Assembly: GCA_037039685.1 (NCBI GenBank)
Contig: JAWNGF010000005.1
Location: forward strand, 1-64,000
Direction of reading: 5' to 3'
DNA: 64,000 bases
Source of the DNA: Ceratobasidium sp. AG-K
Lineage: Eukaryota > Basidiomycota > Agaricomycetes > Cantharellales > Ceratobasidiaceae
The translations under genes were made by a program, and so were the position numbers. Position 1 is the stretch's first letter. Every line of letters begins with the position of its first letter. Shown here piece after piece: positions 11,101-22,631 of the stretch. The notes under the pieces are model-generated. The model saw only the letters and a list, made by a program, of their open reading frames with translations. It ran no database searches and was not told the DNA's origin.

Positions 11101-11533
11101 CTTTGCTGTCACCCCTCTGACAGTGTTCCAGTGAACATAAGAGTTGATCAAGGGTTTCCACCAGGCGGAATGGGGTAGACTTTTTAAGACCAATAGCTTC
11201 CATATTAGTGTCAGATTATCCACATCCTGAGGTAGGTTTTCCTGTTGAGTGTTTATGTCAATGCCAGTGTTGACAGCAATGTCCCAGGGATTTTGAAGAC
11301 TCCAGTCAACTATAAGATGGGTCTTGAAGATGTGGAGCAAACCACTCTGACCAGATCCCTCCAGCTGATGTTCCCTCCAGCTGATGTCCAACAGCTTTCA
11401 GATTGGTGCCTCAGATGTGGAGAAAGAACCCTTGAAATTGCAACACTGCAATACTGATCTGTGATCTTCATGACAGTCTCCAAGAGTGGAGTGCCAGTTA
11501 GGATTGCCAAACTATGTTCTCAACCAGCCTGAA
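8136..11533 (-). other. degraded region; weak minus-strand coding traces
   Basis: No intact gene. On the minus strand three frames have protein-like composition: 9760-10005 (PERWDFNILKPQLHILPQ, GDARVSMVLYQHMG), 10251-10541 (Cys-rich, MECIYPKCEYSTCIVCQCC) and 11095-11391 (SAWWKPLINSYVHWNTVRG). They share a strand and could be scattered pieces of one decayed gene or transposon, but frames change and stops intervene. I do not recognise the family. Confidence 0.3.
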
Positions 11534-12050
11534 TGTCACAACCTATTCCAGGAAGGGTTGTTTGATGTTTGAGGCTTAATGAGTGGCACTTAGGCCTGAA
11601 ATCACTGAGAGGCTCCAACAGATGTTGGATAACCTCCTCAGGGAAAAGTAGAGTGGGTAAACGACAAGGTAAATTGTTTGTGGGATTCCAAGACAATTTC
11701 CCTTGCATCTTTCATAGCAAGCAGAAGAAAGGAAGCATTATCTAGATGGGGAAAGGACAACTGTCCAAAAGGAGCATGCAAAGAACAACAGCACAAGAAG
11801 AGCACAAAGCACTTGGGGCTCAATGCGCAGTGCTCCGGAAAAGTCACAGACTGGAGATTTCATGCCAATGATTTACGTGTACAAAGGCTAAGCCAAGAGA
11901 AGCAATAACACAGGAGTAAACATCAAAACAAACTACGTGGCGGCCAACAAGCACACAACAGGGGGAAAACAACAAACACAACAACAAAGGCAGCCAACAA
12001 GCAATGAAGGTGCAGCACATAGACCATTGTCAAGAGCAAGGCTTGTGACA
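11534..12050 (-). mobile_element. solo LTR, family D
   Basis: 517 bp, TGTCACAACC...GGCTTGTGACA, the reverse complement of the 3' LTR of the D element at 21,696-22,205 by visual alignment over its whole length. It is flanked by the 5-bp target-site duplication CTGAA (11529-11533 and 12051-12055). A solo LTR is what remains after recombination between the two LTRs of a full element. Confidence 0.85.
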
Positions 12051-13479
12051 CTGAACATATGCAGGAGCCTGACACCGTCCTCACACTGCACAGCAGTGTG
12101 TAGGGTGCTTCAGCACCTCTTCATCTTGGGTGGCTGGCAAGTCTATCTCTGGAAGCCAAGGAGCGGTCCTAGGACAAACGTCACCTTGAAGCAAAAGGTG
12201 CACTCATGAAACTACCTGGTAACTAGCTGCCAACACCAGTTAGATACCAGGGGGGCTTCATATTGACCATGTTCCAGAGCATTTAGGTATCCACTGAAGG
12301 CCTGTGGGTGGACTGTTTGGAATAAATCCTTGACTGGATCACCTAACACCTCCTGCCAACTTCCATGCTGATACATGCAGGGTTGCATATCCTCTGGAGG
12401 CTCAGAGAGTGTCTTTTGGATAATGGGAGCTGTCCATTGCTGAGGTGCTTCTTGTTATGGGACTGGATTGGGTGACTTTCCTGCAAGAAACCCCACTCTA
12501 TCTATGAAGGATAATAGAGAACTGAGGGACAGGCCACTGGAGAGTTTGCATAACACTCAGTCTCAGCATGACTCAAGGATCTCCATGATCTTGGTCAAAA
12601 CTTCAGGGACAGGAACAAGAACTTCCAGTGCTGTATTACAATGGGCAAACAGTGCAGAGATGGCCTGGCCAACAAAATATCCACAATTGGTAGAGCCAGA
12701 GGCTTGACAATAGCTAGGGATGTTCTGATCAACACCAGTGATATCTGCATTGATGTGGGAATGCAGGAACTTTATGATTGCACAAGCAGCCACAAGGCAC
12801 TCTGCAAACAGCTGGCTTGAAGGTTGGGCAAGGGAATGCAAGGACTCAAGCTTGCAGTGATGATTCTCCTGGCCAGATTGCCATGCCACCTTGCCATACC
12901 AGAGGTAGCAATGCATATTATGTTGGTGATCAAAAACTGGTATAAGAACAGGATTGGGGGGTCAGTCTTAGCCCAAACCATATCCCTTTGTCATATTAGT
13001 AGCTCAAAGGGATTTGGGCCTGAATGAGTTATCCATTTCTGCAAATCATTTGTGATGCCCTCCATCTGGACCATAGCTCTGATCCATGAAGCAGGAAACA
13101 GACAAACTTTGGCGCTTCTGGTTTCACACTGGGCAGCCTGGAAGACTAGGTAAGCTGTGACCTGATCCATCATGGTTACCAACATCAGTGGCTGGTGGTT
13201 TAAATCCCAGAGGCGGTTGCTCTCACTGCACTCCTTGCCATTATGCACCTCCCACCTCTCCAGACACAAGGCCAGAGGAGTAAGTATGTCTTTGCTGTAG
13301 TGGGATGCTTTGACCTGGTTCTCTATGCATAAGGGGGAATTTTATGTTATAAAATGGAAGATCTCTCTCTTACTCTGTGATTTTTGACAATGACTCTCTG
13401 CCCCAAGGAGAGGATTGATTGAGACTGCAGATTGATTGGTTGTCACTCGTCTGTTAATAAACACAGATAGCCAGCAGAT
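12051..13479 (-). other. degraded region with minus-strand coding traces
   Basis: Minus-strand frames 12563-12916 (117 codons, ending EVLTKIMEILES) and 12991-13269 (92 codons, LWDLNHQPLMLVTMMDQVT) are in different frames and separated by stops. They look like remnants of one protein-coding region, unrecognised. 12,200-12,460 holds nothing I can name. Confidence 0.3.
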
Positions 13480-13989
13480 TGTCATGAGCCTTGCTCCTGC
13501 CAATGTTCTGTGTGCTGCGCCTTCATTGCTTGTGTGCTGCCTTTGTTGTTGTGTTTGTTGTTTTCCCCCTGTTGTGTGCTTGTTGGCTGCCACATAGTTT
13601 GTTCTGATGCTTACTCCTTTATGATTGCTTCTCCCAGCTTCTCCTTTGTAGATGGGAATGATTGGCATGTAATCTCCGCTCTGTGATTTTTACAGCGTGC
13701 TGCGCATTGATCCCCATTTGCTCCGCACTCTTCTTCTTCTGATGTTCCTTTCTTGCTCCTTTTGGACTAATGTGCTTTCCCCACGTAGATAGTGCTTCCT
13801 TTCTTCTGCTTGCTATGAAAGATGCAAGGGAAATTGTCTTGGAATCCCACAAACAATTTAACTTGTCGTTTACCCACTCTACTTTGCCCTGAGGAGGTTA
13901 CCCAACATCTTTTGAAGCCTCTCAGTGATTCTCAGGCCTAAGAGCCGCTCATTAGTCTAAAACACTCCTTCTCTGAGCAGCTTGTGACA
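13480..13989 (+). mobile_element. solo LTR, family D
   Basis: 510 bp from TGTCATGAGCCTTGCTCCTG to CTTGTGACA, the same length as the D 3' LTR and alignable end to end. Flanks are CAGAT (13475-13479) and CTGAT (13990-13994), a 5-bp duplication with one later change. It interrupts the minus-strand coding traces on either side. Confidence 0.85.
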
Positions 13990-14693
13990 CTGATTCAGTA
14001 TCCTAACCATTGAGAGGTTCCAAGGTGTTCTAGTAACCTTTTGTCTTCAGCGTCAATATACCCAATCTCTGACTCATCAGAGATATCAATGATTTCATGC
14101 TCCCAGCTGGCCATGAGGTCAAGAACTATTCTATACTTTGAAATCCAACTGTGTGTACCATGAATTTTGCTCCTTTGCAGGTGCCATGTCCACTTTCCGC
14201 ATGTTGTGACATAGGTAACCTTATTACAGCAGTGTGGAATATTGAGGATATCACATACCTGGAAGGAAGGATTGATTCTATTTGCCACCAGCTTGAATCA
14301 TCTGACTGATGCTGGGTCAATGTCTGGGCTGGAGTGGCTTGGGAGGACACAGGGATTCTAACAAAGGTTGACCAGCAGTCTTAGAGCAAGACATGAAATC
14401 TTACAGTGGTCCAGAGCTCCTTGACTCATTAGTGGGTTCAGACTCACAGTCAATTGTGTTGAATGAGCGCATTGCACGGTCAGTTTTCTATGCTCAGCTT
14501 ACTTCCCGACCACCTTGACAAACATGGCTCTTGGAAATGATTTCTGCCTTTGGATTGCCCAACATCAGAAGTTTGTGGCCTCTTCTCTCCTTGGATATGA
14601 GAGGGAGAGGACATCTGTGGTGTGGAAGGTTCTGGACTTGAGACACTATATGATGGACAAGACTCCCTGGCTGGCTCCACGTGTGGTGTCTCT
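13990..14693 (-). other. degraded region, one minus-strand frame
   Basis: Frame 13995-14288 (97 codons, minus) contains IIDISDESEIGYIDAEDKRL, acidic and protein-like; it may belong with the minus-strand traces left of the solo LTR. The rest is unrecognised. Confidence 0.3.
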
Positions 14694-15179
14694 GGGTCAC
14701 AACCTGTTCAGAGAAGGGTTGTTTAGGACTAATGAGTGGCTCTAAGGCCTAAAAATCACTGAAAAGCTTCAAAGATGTTGGATAACCTCCTCAGGATGAA
14801 GTGGAGTGGGGAAACAACAAGCTAAACCATTCTTGGGACTGCAAGACGATTTCCCTTGCATCTTTTAAAGCAAGCAAAAAAGAAGAGCTATCCACATAGG
14901 GAAAGCATAACAGGCACAAAAGGAGCTAGAAGAGAACATGAAAAGAAGAAGTGCCTGTAGCACATGGAGATCTAAGCGCAGCAACGTGGGACAATTAATG
15001 CAGGCAACATGCTGATCAGCCATGTGTGCAAACAGCTAAGCGAGGGAAGCAACAACAAAGGAGCAACAATCAAAACAAAGTACGTGGCAGAGGATGAGTG
15101 CAAGAGGGAGAGAGAGGGAAAGGCACACAGCACCGAGACACCCAACACTAGACCATTGTCAGGAGCATAGCTCATGACA
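14694..15179 (-). mobile_element. solo LTR, family D, diverged
   Basis: About 486 bp, GGTCACAACCTGTTCAGAG...GCTCATGACA. It aligns with the other D LTRs through the AACCTCCTCAGG and TTTCCCTTGCATCTTT landmarks but with more substitutions and short indels. Possible target duplication CTCTG / CTGTG at the ends is imperfect. It is the most decayed of the three solo LTRs. Confidence 0.75.
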
Positions 15180-15827
15180 CTGTGGCTCAGGAAGACAAGC
15201 ATGTGTCCCAAGAGCTTGGACCTGTTCCTCAGATGCAAGGGAGTCCCATGTCCCAATAACAGTTGTAAGCCAATGATCTTATGTTGCTCTGGGTGGACAG
15301 AGAACAGGCTGCTTAAAAATGCAATCCACTCACATTTCATGGATTACCTGTGAGTGTCTGAATCCAATTTAAAACGATGTAAGTACTCTCTACCCTTCAG
15401 TGGGAAGGTTACAACCTAGAGGGCATTGTTTTCACTGCCAGGACAACTTCCACCAAGGACCAAACCGATTTGTATGTTCTACAGGTGGTGGGGGATAAGG
15501 TGGTATTCAACCACTTCCTGGGGACCAGCACTGTATACTCTAGCTTTGGACATCACAGAAGAAGATCCATCACATGCAAGTTATATCACACAGCCATTCA
15601 GCTGGGGATATCTTGTTGGCTGGGTGTTGCAATTAATGGATACATGACAGGGTTGCTCATGCAACCTTGTGGACTTGAAGCCAACAACCATATACCGTTA
15701 AATTCTGCTGTCCACCTGCAACTGATTTGGGTCTGATGTAGTCAAGGCAAACCCCAGCTGCCCCTGCTTGAAGCAGTGCCTCTCAAATCCTCTTCAATGC
15801 AGAAATCAAGCAGTTCTTGGGCTAAAT
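15180..15827. other. no gene recognised
   Basis: Short frames on both strands only. Confidence 0.35.
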
Positions 15828-16581
15828 CAGAGTCAATGCAAGCCAGCTTCAACCACACCCAAGCCAGAGACAACAGTCAGATGATTGGATCGCTGCACTC
15901 TGTGACTGCTTTGTGGAACCAGGAGTCAACCATGCAGCCTATCCCGTAAAGGTCACAATTGCTCCCCAATATCGGAGCATTCTTTGTCAAGAGCTTGAAG
16001 CTTTGCAGGCTGCTGGTAAGATTGCACAGCTTCCACCAGGGACTGCAGGCCAGGTATATCAGGAGCAGTATTATATTGCAGCATGTGAAGGATTAGCAGA
16101 TCAGAGCGAACGCTGGTGGTTTGCTGAAGTGTACAGTGCAGGTGGGCAGCCCATAGTGCACATTCATCAACTCTGACTTTGCATGCCAGACTGAGAAGCT
16201 ATGCACCCAGCAGAATTTATTACTATGATGCATATGAGCAATGAGGAAGAGGTCCAGCTTGAAACCTCAGAATCGGAACGGTTCACAGTCATGGACTGTC
16301 TCTCCAAGCTATATCTTGACAAACAAGTCGTGCAGGAGATCTACAAGGTGAACCAAGAGCACTTAGCCAGGGCAGTGATCACAGATGCACCATCACAGGG
16401 ACTCTCCAATCTTGTAAGAGTACCAAGGCTGGCAGATGCAGTTGCGCAGGTAGTCCAGCAACCTCATCTTTGTCCAAGCTTTAATCCTAGCACATGGGGG
16501 AACAAGCTGATCAAGGGAAGGTTTTACCAAGTATGTGCCTTGCCCACCAGACAAGTCTCATTCTCACTGTCTGCCAAATGA
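15828..16581 (+). pseudogene. unknown protein, decayed
   Basis: One frame is open from about 15828 to 16174, broken by TGA at 16174-16176 and another TGA at 16195-16197, and then open again in the same frame to 16581. The product is protein-like (VTIAPQYRSILCQELEALQ; later LSKLYLDKQVVQEIYKVNQ) without a domain I recognise. Continuity of frame across the stops suggests a former single gene of 240 or more codons. Confidence 0.4.
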
Positions 16582-16698
16582 TATGTCTATCACTTAGCTC
16601 TCTGCTTGCTCATAGGATGAGATGATGGAGCGATGTCATACCATTCAGGGTGCATACCATGATGTTCCACCAAAGCCCTTTCAGCTGTCAGCGCAACA
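16582..16698. other. target-site flank of element D
   Basis: Ordinary sequence up to the start of the D 5' LTR. The five bases before it are CAACA, which do not match the AAATC after the 3' LTR. Confidence 0.4.
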
Positions 16699-16849
16699 TG
16701 TCACGAGCCTTGCTCCTGCCAAAGTTCTGTGTGCTGCGCGCTCATCACTTGTTTGATGCCTTTGTTGTTGTGTTTGTTGTTTTCCCCTGTTGTGTGCTTG
16801 TTAGCTGCCATGTATTTTGTTCTGATCCTTCTCCGAGCAGGTTGTGACA
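16699..16849 (+). repeat. 5' LTR of D, internally deleted
   Basis: 151 bp against 510 bp for the 3' LTR. Alignment runs from TGTCACGAGCC to GTTCTGAT and then jumps to CCTTCTCCGAGCAGGTTGTGACA, so about 359 bp of the middle, including the inferred promoter and transcript start, are gone. A copy with this LTR cannot start its own transcription. Confidence 0.85.
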
Positions 16850-16851
16850 TT

Positions 16852-16864
16852 GTAAATCGTTCTT
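16852..16864 (+). promoter_or_regulatory. self-primer binding site of D
   Basis: GTAAATCGTTCTT lies two bases (TT) inside the LTR. Its complement AAGAACGATTTAC is found with one change (AAGAATGATTTAC) in the 3' LTR at 22064-22076, about 30 bp downstream of TATCAAAG (22029-22036). This matches Tf1-type self-priming and no tRNA end is needed. Confidence 0.6.
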
Positions 16865-17195
16865 ACTTGGCTGTAGCCATCCATATTGCCCCAAACTGGC
16901 TTTCTAGCGCTCTCATCAGCTGCACATCGTCCAAGCCATCAACAGGCACATGCCTAGGCTCATCCTCAGCGGCAAAACTAGTCCCATTTTCAATCCCATC
17001 TTCACCAAGCGTGTCATCTTCTTCAGATGCCTCTATGGAGCGCAAATCAGCCACAGAACCATCAGTTTCCACCTCAGGAACAAGGGAAAACTCTCCGGCA
17101 CCAGGCATAAAGCGCTCTCAACGCCCAGAAAGCCAAATTACCTCAGGAGGCATGCACCGGTTCATGGACAAAGATCGGAGATAACTTGAGCGCGT

Positions 17196-17681
17196 TTGCA
17201 GCGCAATTTACAACCAATCAATCAAAGAACCATCGAAATCTCTCAAATGATGGAAATTCGCACCCAAACACTCCTGAAACGCATGCAGGAGCTGAAAAAC
17301 AGCCTGAAGGCTCACATAAAACAGGAGTTCCACAGGGCCGTCAACCAGGCAATCAATACAGAAGCCCCCAAGCCAGCAACGCCCAGGTCAGGAGGGATCT
17401 CCTACGTCTCAGTGGAGGACACCCCCAGGCCCTCTCAGGCAATTGGGAGCTCCGCTATGCGCAATTACCAAGTCCCAACGCATTTTGGGTCAGAAGATCC
17501 CTCAGGAAGCATCCCTCATTGCCCTACCATCAAAAGTGAATCCCCTGCGCCTTTGCAAGTGTCTGCATTCCCCTCTTCCTCCACCATTTGCTTTGTGAAC
17601 ACCCAAAGCAACCCTGAAACCTCTGCCATTCATATTGGAGAGGGAAAAGGAAAGAACAAGGAAGCTGTGGAAGCCTCATAG
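17196..17681 (+). pseudogene. D gag, shortened
   Basis: Upstream frame 16,869-17,184 is Ser-rich (SPSVSSSSDAS) and is followed by a frame change to 17196-17681, which starts with a likely coiled coil (QTLLKRMQELKNSLKAHIKQ), then a Pro/Ser-rich tail ending GKGKNKEAVEAS. The capsid core seen in A and C (GxxAEMFITQxESYF) and a CCHC zinc knuckle are both absent. Either they were deleted or this family has a reduced gag. Without them a particle would not be expected to form. Confidence 0.6.
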
Positions 17682-17713
17682 CAGTCGGGAAAAGTCTAGG
17701 GCGCTGTTGTACT

Positions 17714-20700
17714 GTGTCTATGTGCGCCAATAATCCTCCTTTGTCTTCAGAACCTCTGTACTGTGCTGCTTTTCACAAAAATACAGCCCCCATTCTACCT
17801 ATTGACTTTCAGGGAATCACAGACTCCTATTCTGCTTTGCTTGACTCTGGTTCATCTGCCAACTTTATTGACCCCCAATTCGCTCATCACCACTCCTTTA
17901 CTCTCACTGAGCTGCCAGCAGCATACCAAGTTGTTGGAATCAATGGCAAAGAAGTCAGGGACTCCATCAGATTCAAATGCCGCTTTAAACTCACCGCCCT
18001 CTCACATTCTTTTGTTCAAACCTTCTACTGCTTGCCGCTTGGAGACAGAGACATGATTCTAGGCATGCTCTGGTTACAAGAAGTTAACCCTGACATCAAT
18101 TGGTCTACTCTTAAGGTTCTTCCGCGCAAATCCTTGGAGTCTAGACTGGCAGAAGTGTCCCCCCTTCACAAGATTGTTCCCCCAATATTTCATCACTTCC
18201 TAAGCGTCTTTGGCGATGAGTTCTTTGTCAAACTGCCACCTCATTGTCCTTATGACCGTGAGATCAAGCTGGAGCCTGGAAAAGACGTCCCCTGGGGGCC
18301 CATTTATCCTATGACACCCAAGGAGAATGTTGTTCTCAAGCAGTATATTGACACTGAGCTTGCTGCTGGAAAGATTAGGCCAAGTACTTCCCCTGGAGGC
18401 GCTCCAGTGATGTTTGTTCCCAAGGGACTTGATGACCTGAGACTAGTGAATGATTATTGTCACCTTAACAACAACACCATCAAAGATTGCTACCCCCTGC
18501 CACACCAAGAAGACCTTGTAGAGAAACTCAAGCATGCTAAGATATTTTTACCAAGCTGGATTTGCACTCTGGATACAACAATGTGCAAATCAAAGAAGGA
18601 GATGAGTGGAAAACTGCTTTCAGAACAAAACATGGCTTGTTTGAGCATTTGGTTATGCCTTTTGGTCTCTGTCTTCCAACGCTGTTCTGCAACCCTGCGA
18701 AATGCCACTTCTTTGTCACATCAGTCAACTATATTGGCCTTGAGATCACTCCTGAAGGCATCTCCATGGAAAAGGACAAAGTTCAAGTGGTCAAGGAATG
18801 GCCTGCTCCTCTCCCTGTGAAACAAGTTCAAGCATTCCTGGGCTTTGCCAACTTTTATCACTGCTTTGTGCCTGATTTCAGCCATCTAGCACGCGCTCTG
18901 AATAATCTCAGCAAGGAAGAGGTAGCCTGGCAATGGACAGAGGCTGAGCAGCACTCATTTGATGCCATCAAGGAAGCAATTTGCATGGAACCAACTCTTG
19001 CACATCCAGATGAGAAGCTGCCCTATTTCCTGGAGACAGATGCTTCTGAAACCGCCCTGGGTGCTGTGTTGTCACAGAGACAGGCTGATGGTTGCCTGCA
19101 CCCTGTTGCCTTCATATGTCTGCAAGCTTCTCCCCTGCTGAGCTGAACTATGACACTCATGGCAAGGAACTACTGGCTCTTATTCGGTCTTTTGAACACT
19201 GGTGCATTTTCCTGGAAGGAACTGAGCAACCAATCACTGTCTTCACTGATCACAAGAACTTGGAGTATTGGAAAACTGCTAGGACATTCAACCATTGTCA
19301 TGTGCGCTGGTATCTGCTGCTTGCTTCTTATAACTTTGTGATTGCTTACAGGCCAGGTAAATAGTCCCAGAAGCCGGATGCCTTGTCCAGACACGCAGAT
19401 CACACAGCAGAAGAGCCTGTTCCTCACCTGATGATCAAGGAGGATCAATTTTCTGGCTTTTCTGCTATGATCAGTGCTTCCTTCCTTGAGAAACTCAAAG
19501 AAGCGCTACTTGATGACCCTAGCCTTGACACTGTGATGTCTGCTGCCTTGGAACCTGCTAAAATGCTACATTCCATTGCTCAGAAGTTCAAAGATTACAC
19601 TCTAAGCAAAGGAGTTTTGTTTTACCAAGGCAGAATTGTTGTTCCCAGTGAACCTGAGCTCAAACATGAATTGCTGTCCTATTTCAATGACACTCCAGCT
19701 GCCAGTCACCAAGGACGCGTGAGAACTGTAGAGCTGATATCTAGGCACTACTACTGGCCTGCTATGAAGTTTCAATTCAATCGCTATGTGGATTCCTGCA
19801 AAATCTGCCAAAGGGGCAAGGGCACAGAAAAGCATGCTCGCCTTCAGCCATTACCTATTCCTGCTGGCCCTTGTGAGGACATCGCCTATGATTTCATTGT
19901 TAAACTTCCCAAGAGCAAGGGCCTTGATAGCATCCTGGTTGTCGTTGATTGCTTCTCCAAAATGTCTCATTTCATCCCCTGCAAAGAAGCATCAACAGCA
20001 GAAGACGTGGCAGATATCTTCCTCAAGAATGTTTGGCGTCTCCATGGCACTCCTAAGCAAACAGTTTCAGACAGAGGCTCAACCTTCAACAGCACATTCC
20101 TTAAGGCACTGGACAAGGCGCTGCAAATTGACCCCGCATTTTCCACAGCTTATCATCCACAAACTGATGGCCAAACTGAGCGACTGAATCAATAGCTAGA
20201 GGCTTATTTGTGTGCTTTCATCAACCACAGGCAGTCAGACTGGGTGGATTTGCTACCTCTTGCTGAGTTCTGTCACAACAACTCCAAGAGTGAAGCCACT
20301 GGATTATCTCTCTTTGAGCTTGTGTATGGCCGCTCTCCGGCCGTCTCACTGAGCCTGGAACCCACACAAACACCAGTTGCTAATGACAGGGATGCAGAAC
20401 TCAGGGCAGTGACAGAGGAGGTCCAGGCAACACTGAAATGGACTCAGGAGCGCCACAAAGCGGCAGATCACGGAGTTTCTATGCCAGAATTTGAAGTTGG
20501 AGATAAAGTTTGGCTGTTAGGCACACATATCAAGTCCCAATGCCCCAACAAGAAGCTGGATCACAAGCAATATGGTCCCTTCCCTGTTCTGGAGTGCATT
20601 GGCTCCCACGCTTACCACTTAGAGCTTCCTGAGACGATGAAGATCCATTATGCTTTCCATGTTGCCCTGCTCTCTAAAGTAAAGCAGGACACTGATTTCA

Positions 20701-21071
20701 AGCGCACCTTCCAGCAAGCACCCCCTGTGATCACAGAACATGGGGAAGAGGTTTATGATGTGGACAAACTGATTGGTTGGAAGCTGGCAGATGGAATCTG
20801 GAAGTACAGGGTCCGTTGGCAAGGCTATGGACCACTGGACAACACTTTTGAGCCTGCTTCTGATCTTGTGCACTTGGAGGACAAACTGTGGGACTTCTAT
20901 GCAAATTTTCCTGATGCCCCACGGCCTGATGATCCAGTTCCACGCACCCTACCTCAGGTTAAAAGGGCAGCCAGCAAACGCAAGTCCATTGCCTCCAAAA
21001 CCCGCCTTCTGCAGCCTTTGCCTCACTCCAGCACCCCGAGCTCTGCCAAAACTCTTCTACTGCTCTCCATC
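17714..21071 (+). pseudogene. D pol: protease-RT-RNase H-integrase-chromodomain, broken
   Basis: Protease LLDSGSSANFID (DSG active site intact). RT begins around 18,240 (HCPYDREIKLEPG, then IRPSTSPGGAPVMFV). A frameshift falls near 18,545; the next segment (18,562-19,146) reads LHSGYNNVQIKEGDEWKTAF and MPFGL, then jumps to AKCHFFV: about 60 residues including the whole YxDD loop are deleted. RNase H has FLETDASETALGAVLSQ. Another stop lies near 19,364. Integrase 19,383-20,195 has the H-H-C-C zinc part (CKICQRGKG) and D, D and E (DRGST; TDGQTERLNQ), then TAG at 20193-20195. 20,208-21,071 carries the GPF-like region and a chromodomain (YRVRWQGYGPLDNTFEP). RT is certainly dead. Confidence 0.9.
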
Positions 21072-21685
21072 ATGTCCATTCATCGCCCCCATAACAACAC
21101 CCCGTTCAACAGCTGGGGCAGCTTGGATACCTACTTCCACTATATGCCAGAAGGCTTCAAAAGCAAACTAGACTCAGGCATCCCCTACCTGTGCTTTGGG
21201 CTCATTCCTGCTGCTACCAAGTGTGCCTGCTCGCGCAAGGGGCCCAATCTTCTCTACCATGTGTGCTATGGCTATCTTTACTACCTCAGCAGCGACAATG
21301 CAACTTCCCTGTGTGGCGGTCCTTCTATTGCAGGCACCATTTTATTGCACACGATTTTCGCGATTTCCACAAGGTCATTGCTTGGCATTGTTACAAAAAC
21401 TGCCCACTGGACGTTGAAGTCTCCCTATCCAAGTACATAGACCACTTCTACGTTGGAAGTGACAAGGAATTGCATGTTTCTTTTGATTGTCTCATGCTCA
21501 GAGACAATCAAGAGCCCAATCCACCTCTCCTCCAGTACCCAGAGCCTGAACTGCTTCCAGAGGAGCCTGTGGCTGGTTGTGGATGGTTTCCAGAACCTCC
21601 ATTGGCATCTGATTGGGGCAGCAATTTCCAAGTAGGCTGTGGCAAGCGACAATGGTCCGATGACTCTGCCAATGGCCCATTTTAG
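21072..21685 (+). pseudogene. D extra 3' frame of unknown function
   Basis: After the chromodomain the pol frame stays open through an ATG at 21072 (MSIHRPHNNTPFNSWGSLD) to 21440. A frame change near 21,330 leads to a second segment ending at TAG 21683-21685 (HFIAHDFRDFHKVIAWHCYK, then an acidic Pro-rich tail). The stretch sits between chromodomain and polypurine tract, where families A and C also carry an extra gene, but I see no sequence similarity to theirs. Unlike them it is in frame with pol, so it could be a C-terminal extension. Function unknown. Confidence 0.5.
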
Positions 21686-21695
21686 GGGGGGGCAA
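21682..21695 (+). promoter_or_regulatory. polypurine tract of D
   Basis: TTAGGGGGGGGCAA directly before the 3' LTR. This is the usual place for the RNase H-resistant primer of plus-strand DNA synthesis. Confidence 0.8.
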
Positions 21696-22205
21696 TGTCA
21701 CAAGCCTTGCTCCTGCCAATGTTCTGTGTGCTGCACATTCATTGCTTGTTTGATGCCCTTGTTGTTGTGTTTGTTGTTTTCCCCCTGTTGTGTGCTTGTT
21801 AGCTGCCATGTAGTTTGTTCTGATGCTTACTCCTTTATGATTGCTTCTCCCAGCTTCTCCTTTGTACATGGGGATGATTGGCATGTGATCTTTGCCCTGT
21901 GATTTTTCCGGAGCGCTGCGCACTGATCCCCATGTGCTCCACGCTCTTCTTCTTCTGATGTGCCTTTCTTGCTCCTTTTGGGCCATTGTGCTTTCCCCAT
22001 GCAGATAGTTCTTCCTTCTTCTGCTTGCTATCAAAGATGCAAGGGAAATTGTCTTGGAATCCCAAGAATGATTTACCTTGTTGTTTACCCACTCTACTTT
22101 GCCCTGAGGAGGTTATGCAACACCTTTTGGGGCCTCTCGGTGATTCTCAGGCCTAGGAGCCGCTCATTAGCCTAAAAACAACCCTTCTCTGAGCAGGTTG
22201 TGACA
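21696..22205 (+). repeat. 3' LTR of D (510 bp)
   Basis: TGTCACAAGCC...GCAGGTTGTGACA. Contains the TATA-like TATCAAAG at 22029 and the inferred transcript start/self-primer AAGAATGATTTAC at 22064-22076. It is the reference LTR for the three solo copies. Confidence 0.9.
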
Positions 22206-22631
22206 AAATCTCAATGTATTAAACAAGCTGCAGCACTCCAAGTTTCCCATCAAAATCCTTCTTCACCTCTGCACACTAACTGACTTCTGCCTACTTTATT
22301 CCCACCATGTCTACCTTCATCAACAACACAATGGTTCCCATCCAGCAAGATGTCTTCACCAGTGCCACCTCCTTCAAGAGGAATCTCATCTGTACCAACC
22401 TCAAGGATGGGACCTGCTACCACATTGACCAGGACCAGTCTGACCACCATATTAGTGGTGACACTTGCCTGCATCCCCACTCCTTCTGTGGCTTCTCACT
22501 TGTACACTGGCACAACTGGATTGTTTACAATATATCCATCATCCACGACCACCTCAACTGGGTCACTGCCTACCAGCATGCCCAACTCCAAATCAAAGGT
22601 CAAGTAATTGATCTCGCCACCCAACAGCACC
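22206..22631 (+). CDS. unknown frame with strong start context, truncated
   Basis: ATG at 22307 in the context TTCCCACCATGTCT, then about 108 codons (MSTFINNTMVPIQQDVFTS; Cys/His-rich middle, CYHIDQDQ and SFCGFSLVHWHNW) until the sequence switches, at about 22,630, into family A gag. The start context resembles that of the extra 3' gene of family C, so this may be the front of a similar gene from another element cut off by a rearrangement. No 5' LTR of family A precedes the gag, which supports a breakpoint here. Confidence 0.4.

Larger units (their letters stand above)
16699..22205 (+). mobile_element. LTR retrotransposon D (Ty3/gypsy chromovirus), full length but defective
   Basis: Order: 5' LTR with a large internal deletion, primer-binding site, short gag, protease, reverse transcriptase, RNase H, integrase, chromodomain, extra frame, polypurine tract, 3' LTR. 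The polymerase order PR-RT-RH-IN-chromodomain is that of chromoviruses (Tf1, Maggy). The two ends lack a matching target duplication (CAACA / AAATC), so the element has probably been rearranged or one end lost by recombination. It is the only internal copy of the family that left the three solo LTRs to the left. Confidence 0.9.

Noticed and set aside
21498..22092. 178-codon and 85-codon minus frames across the D 3' LTR
   Set aside because: Similar frames recur in every solo D LTR because they are LTR repeats; no start context or domain, and one spans the element end.
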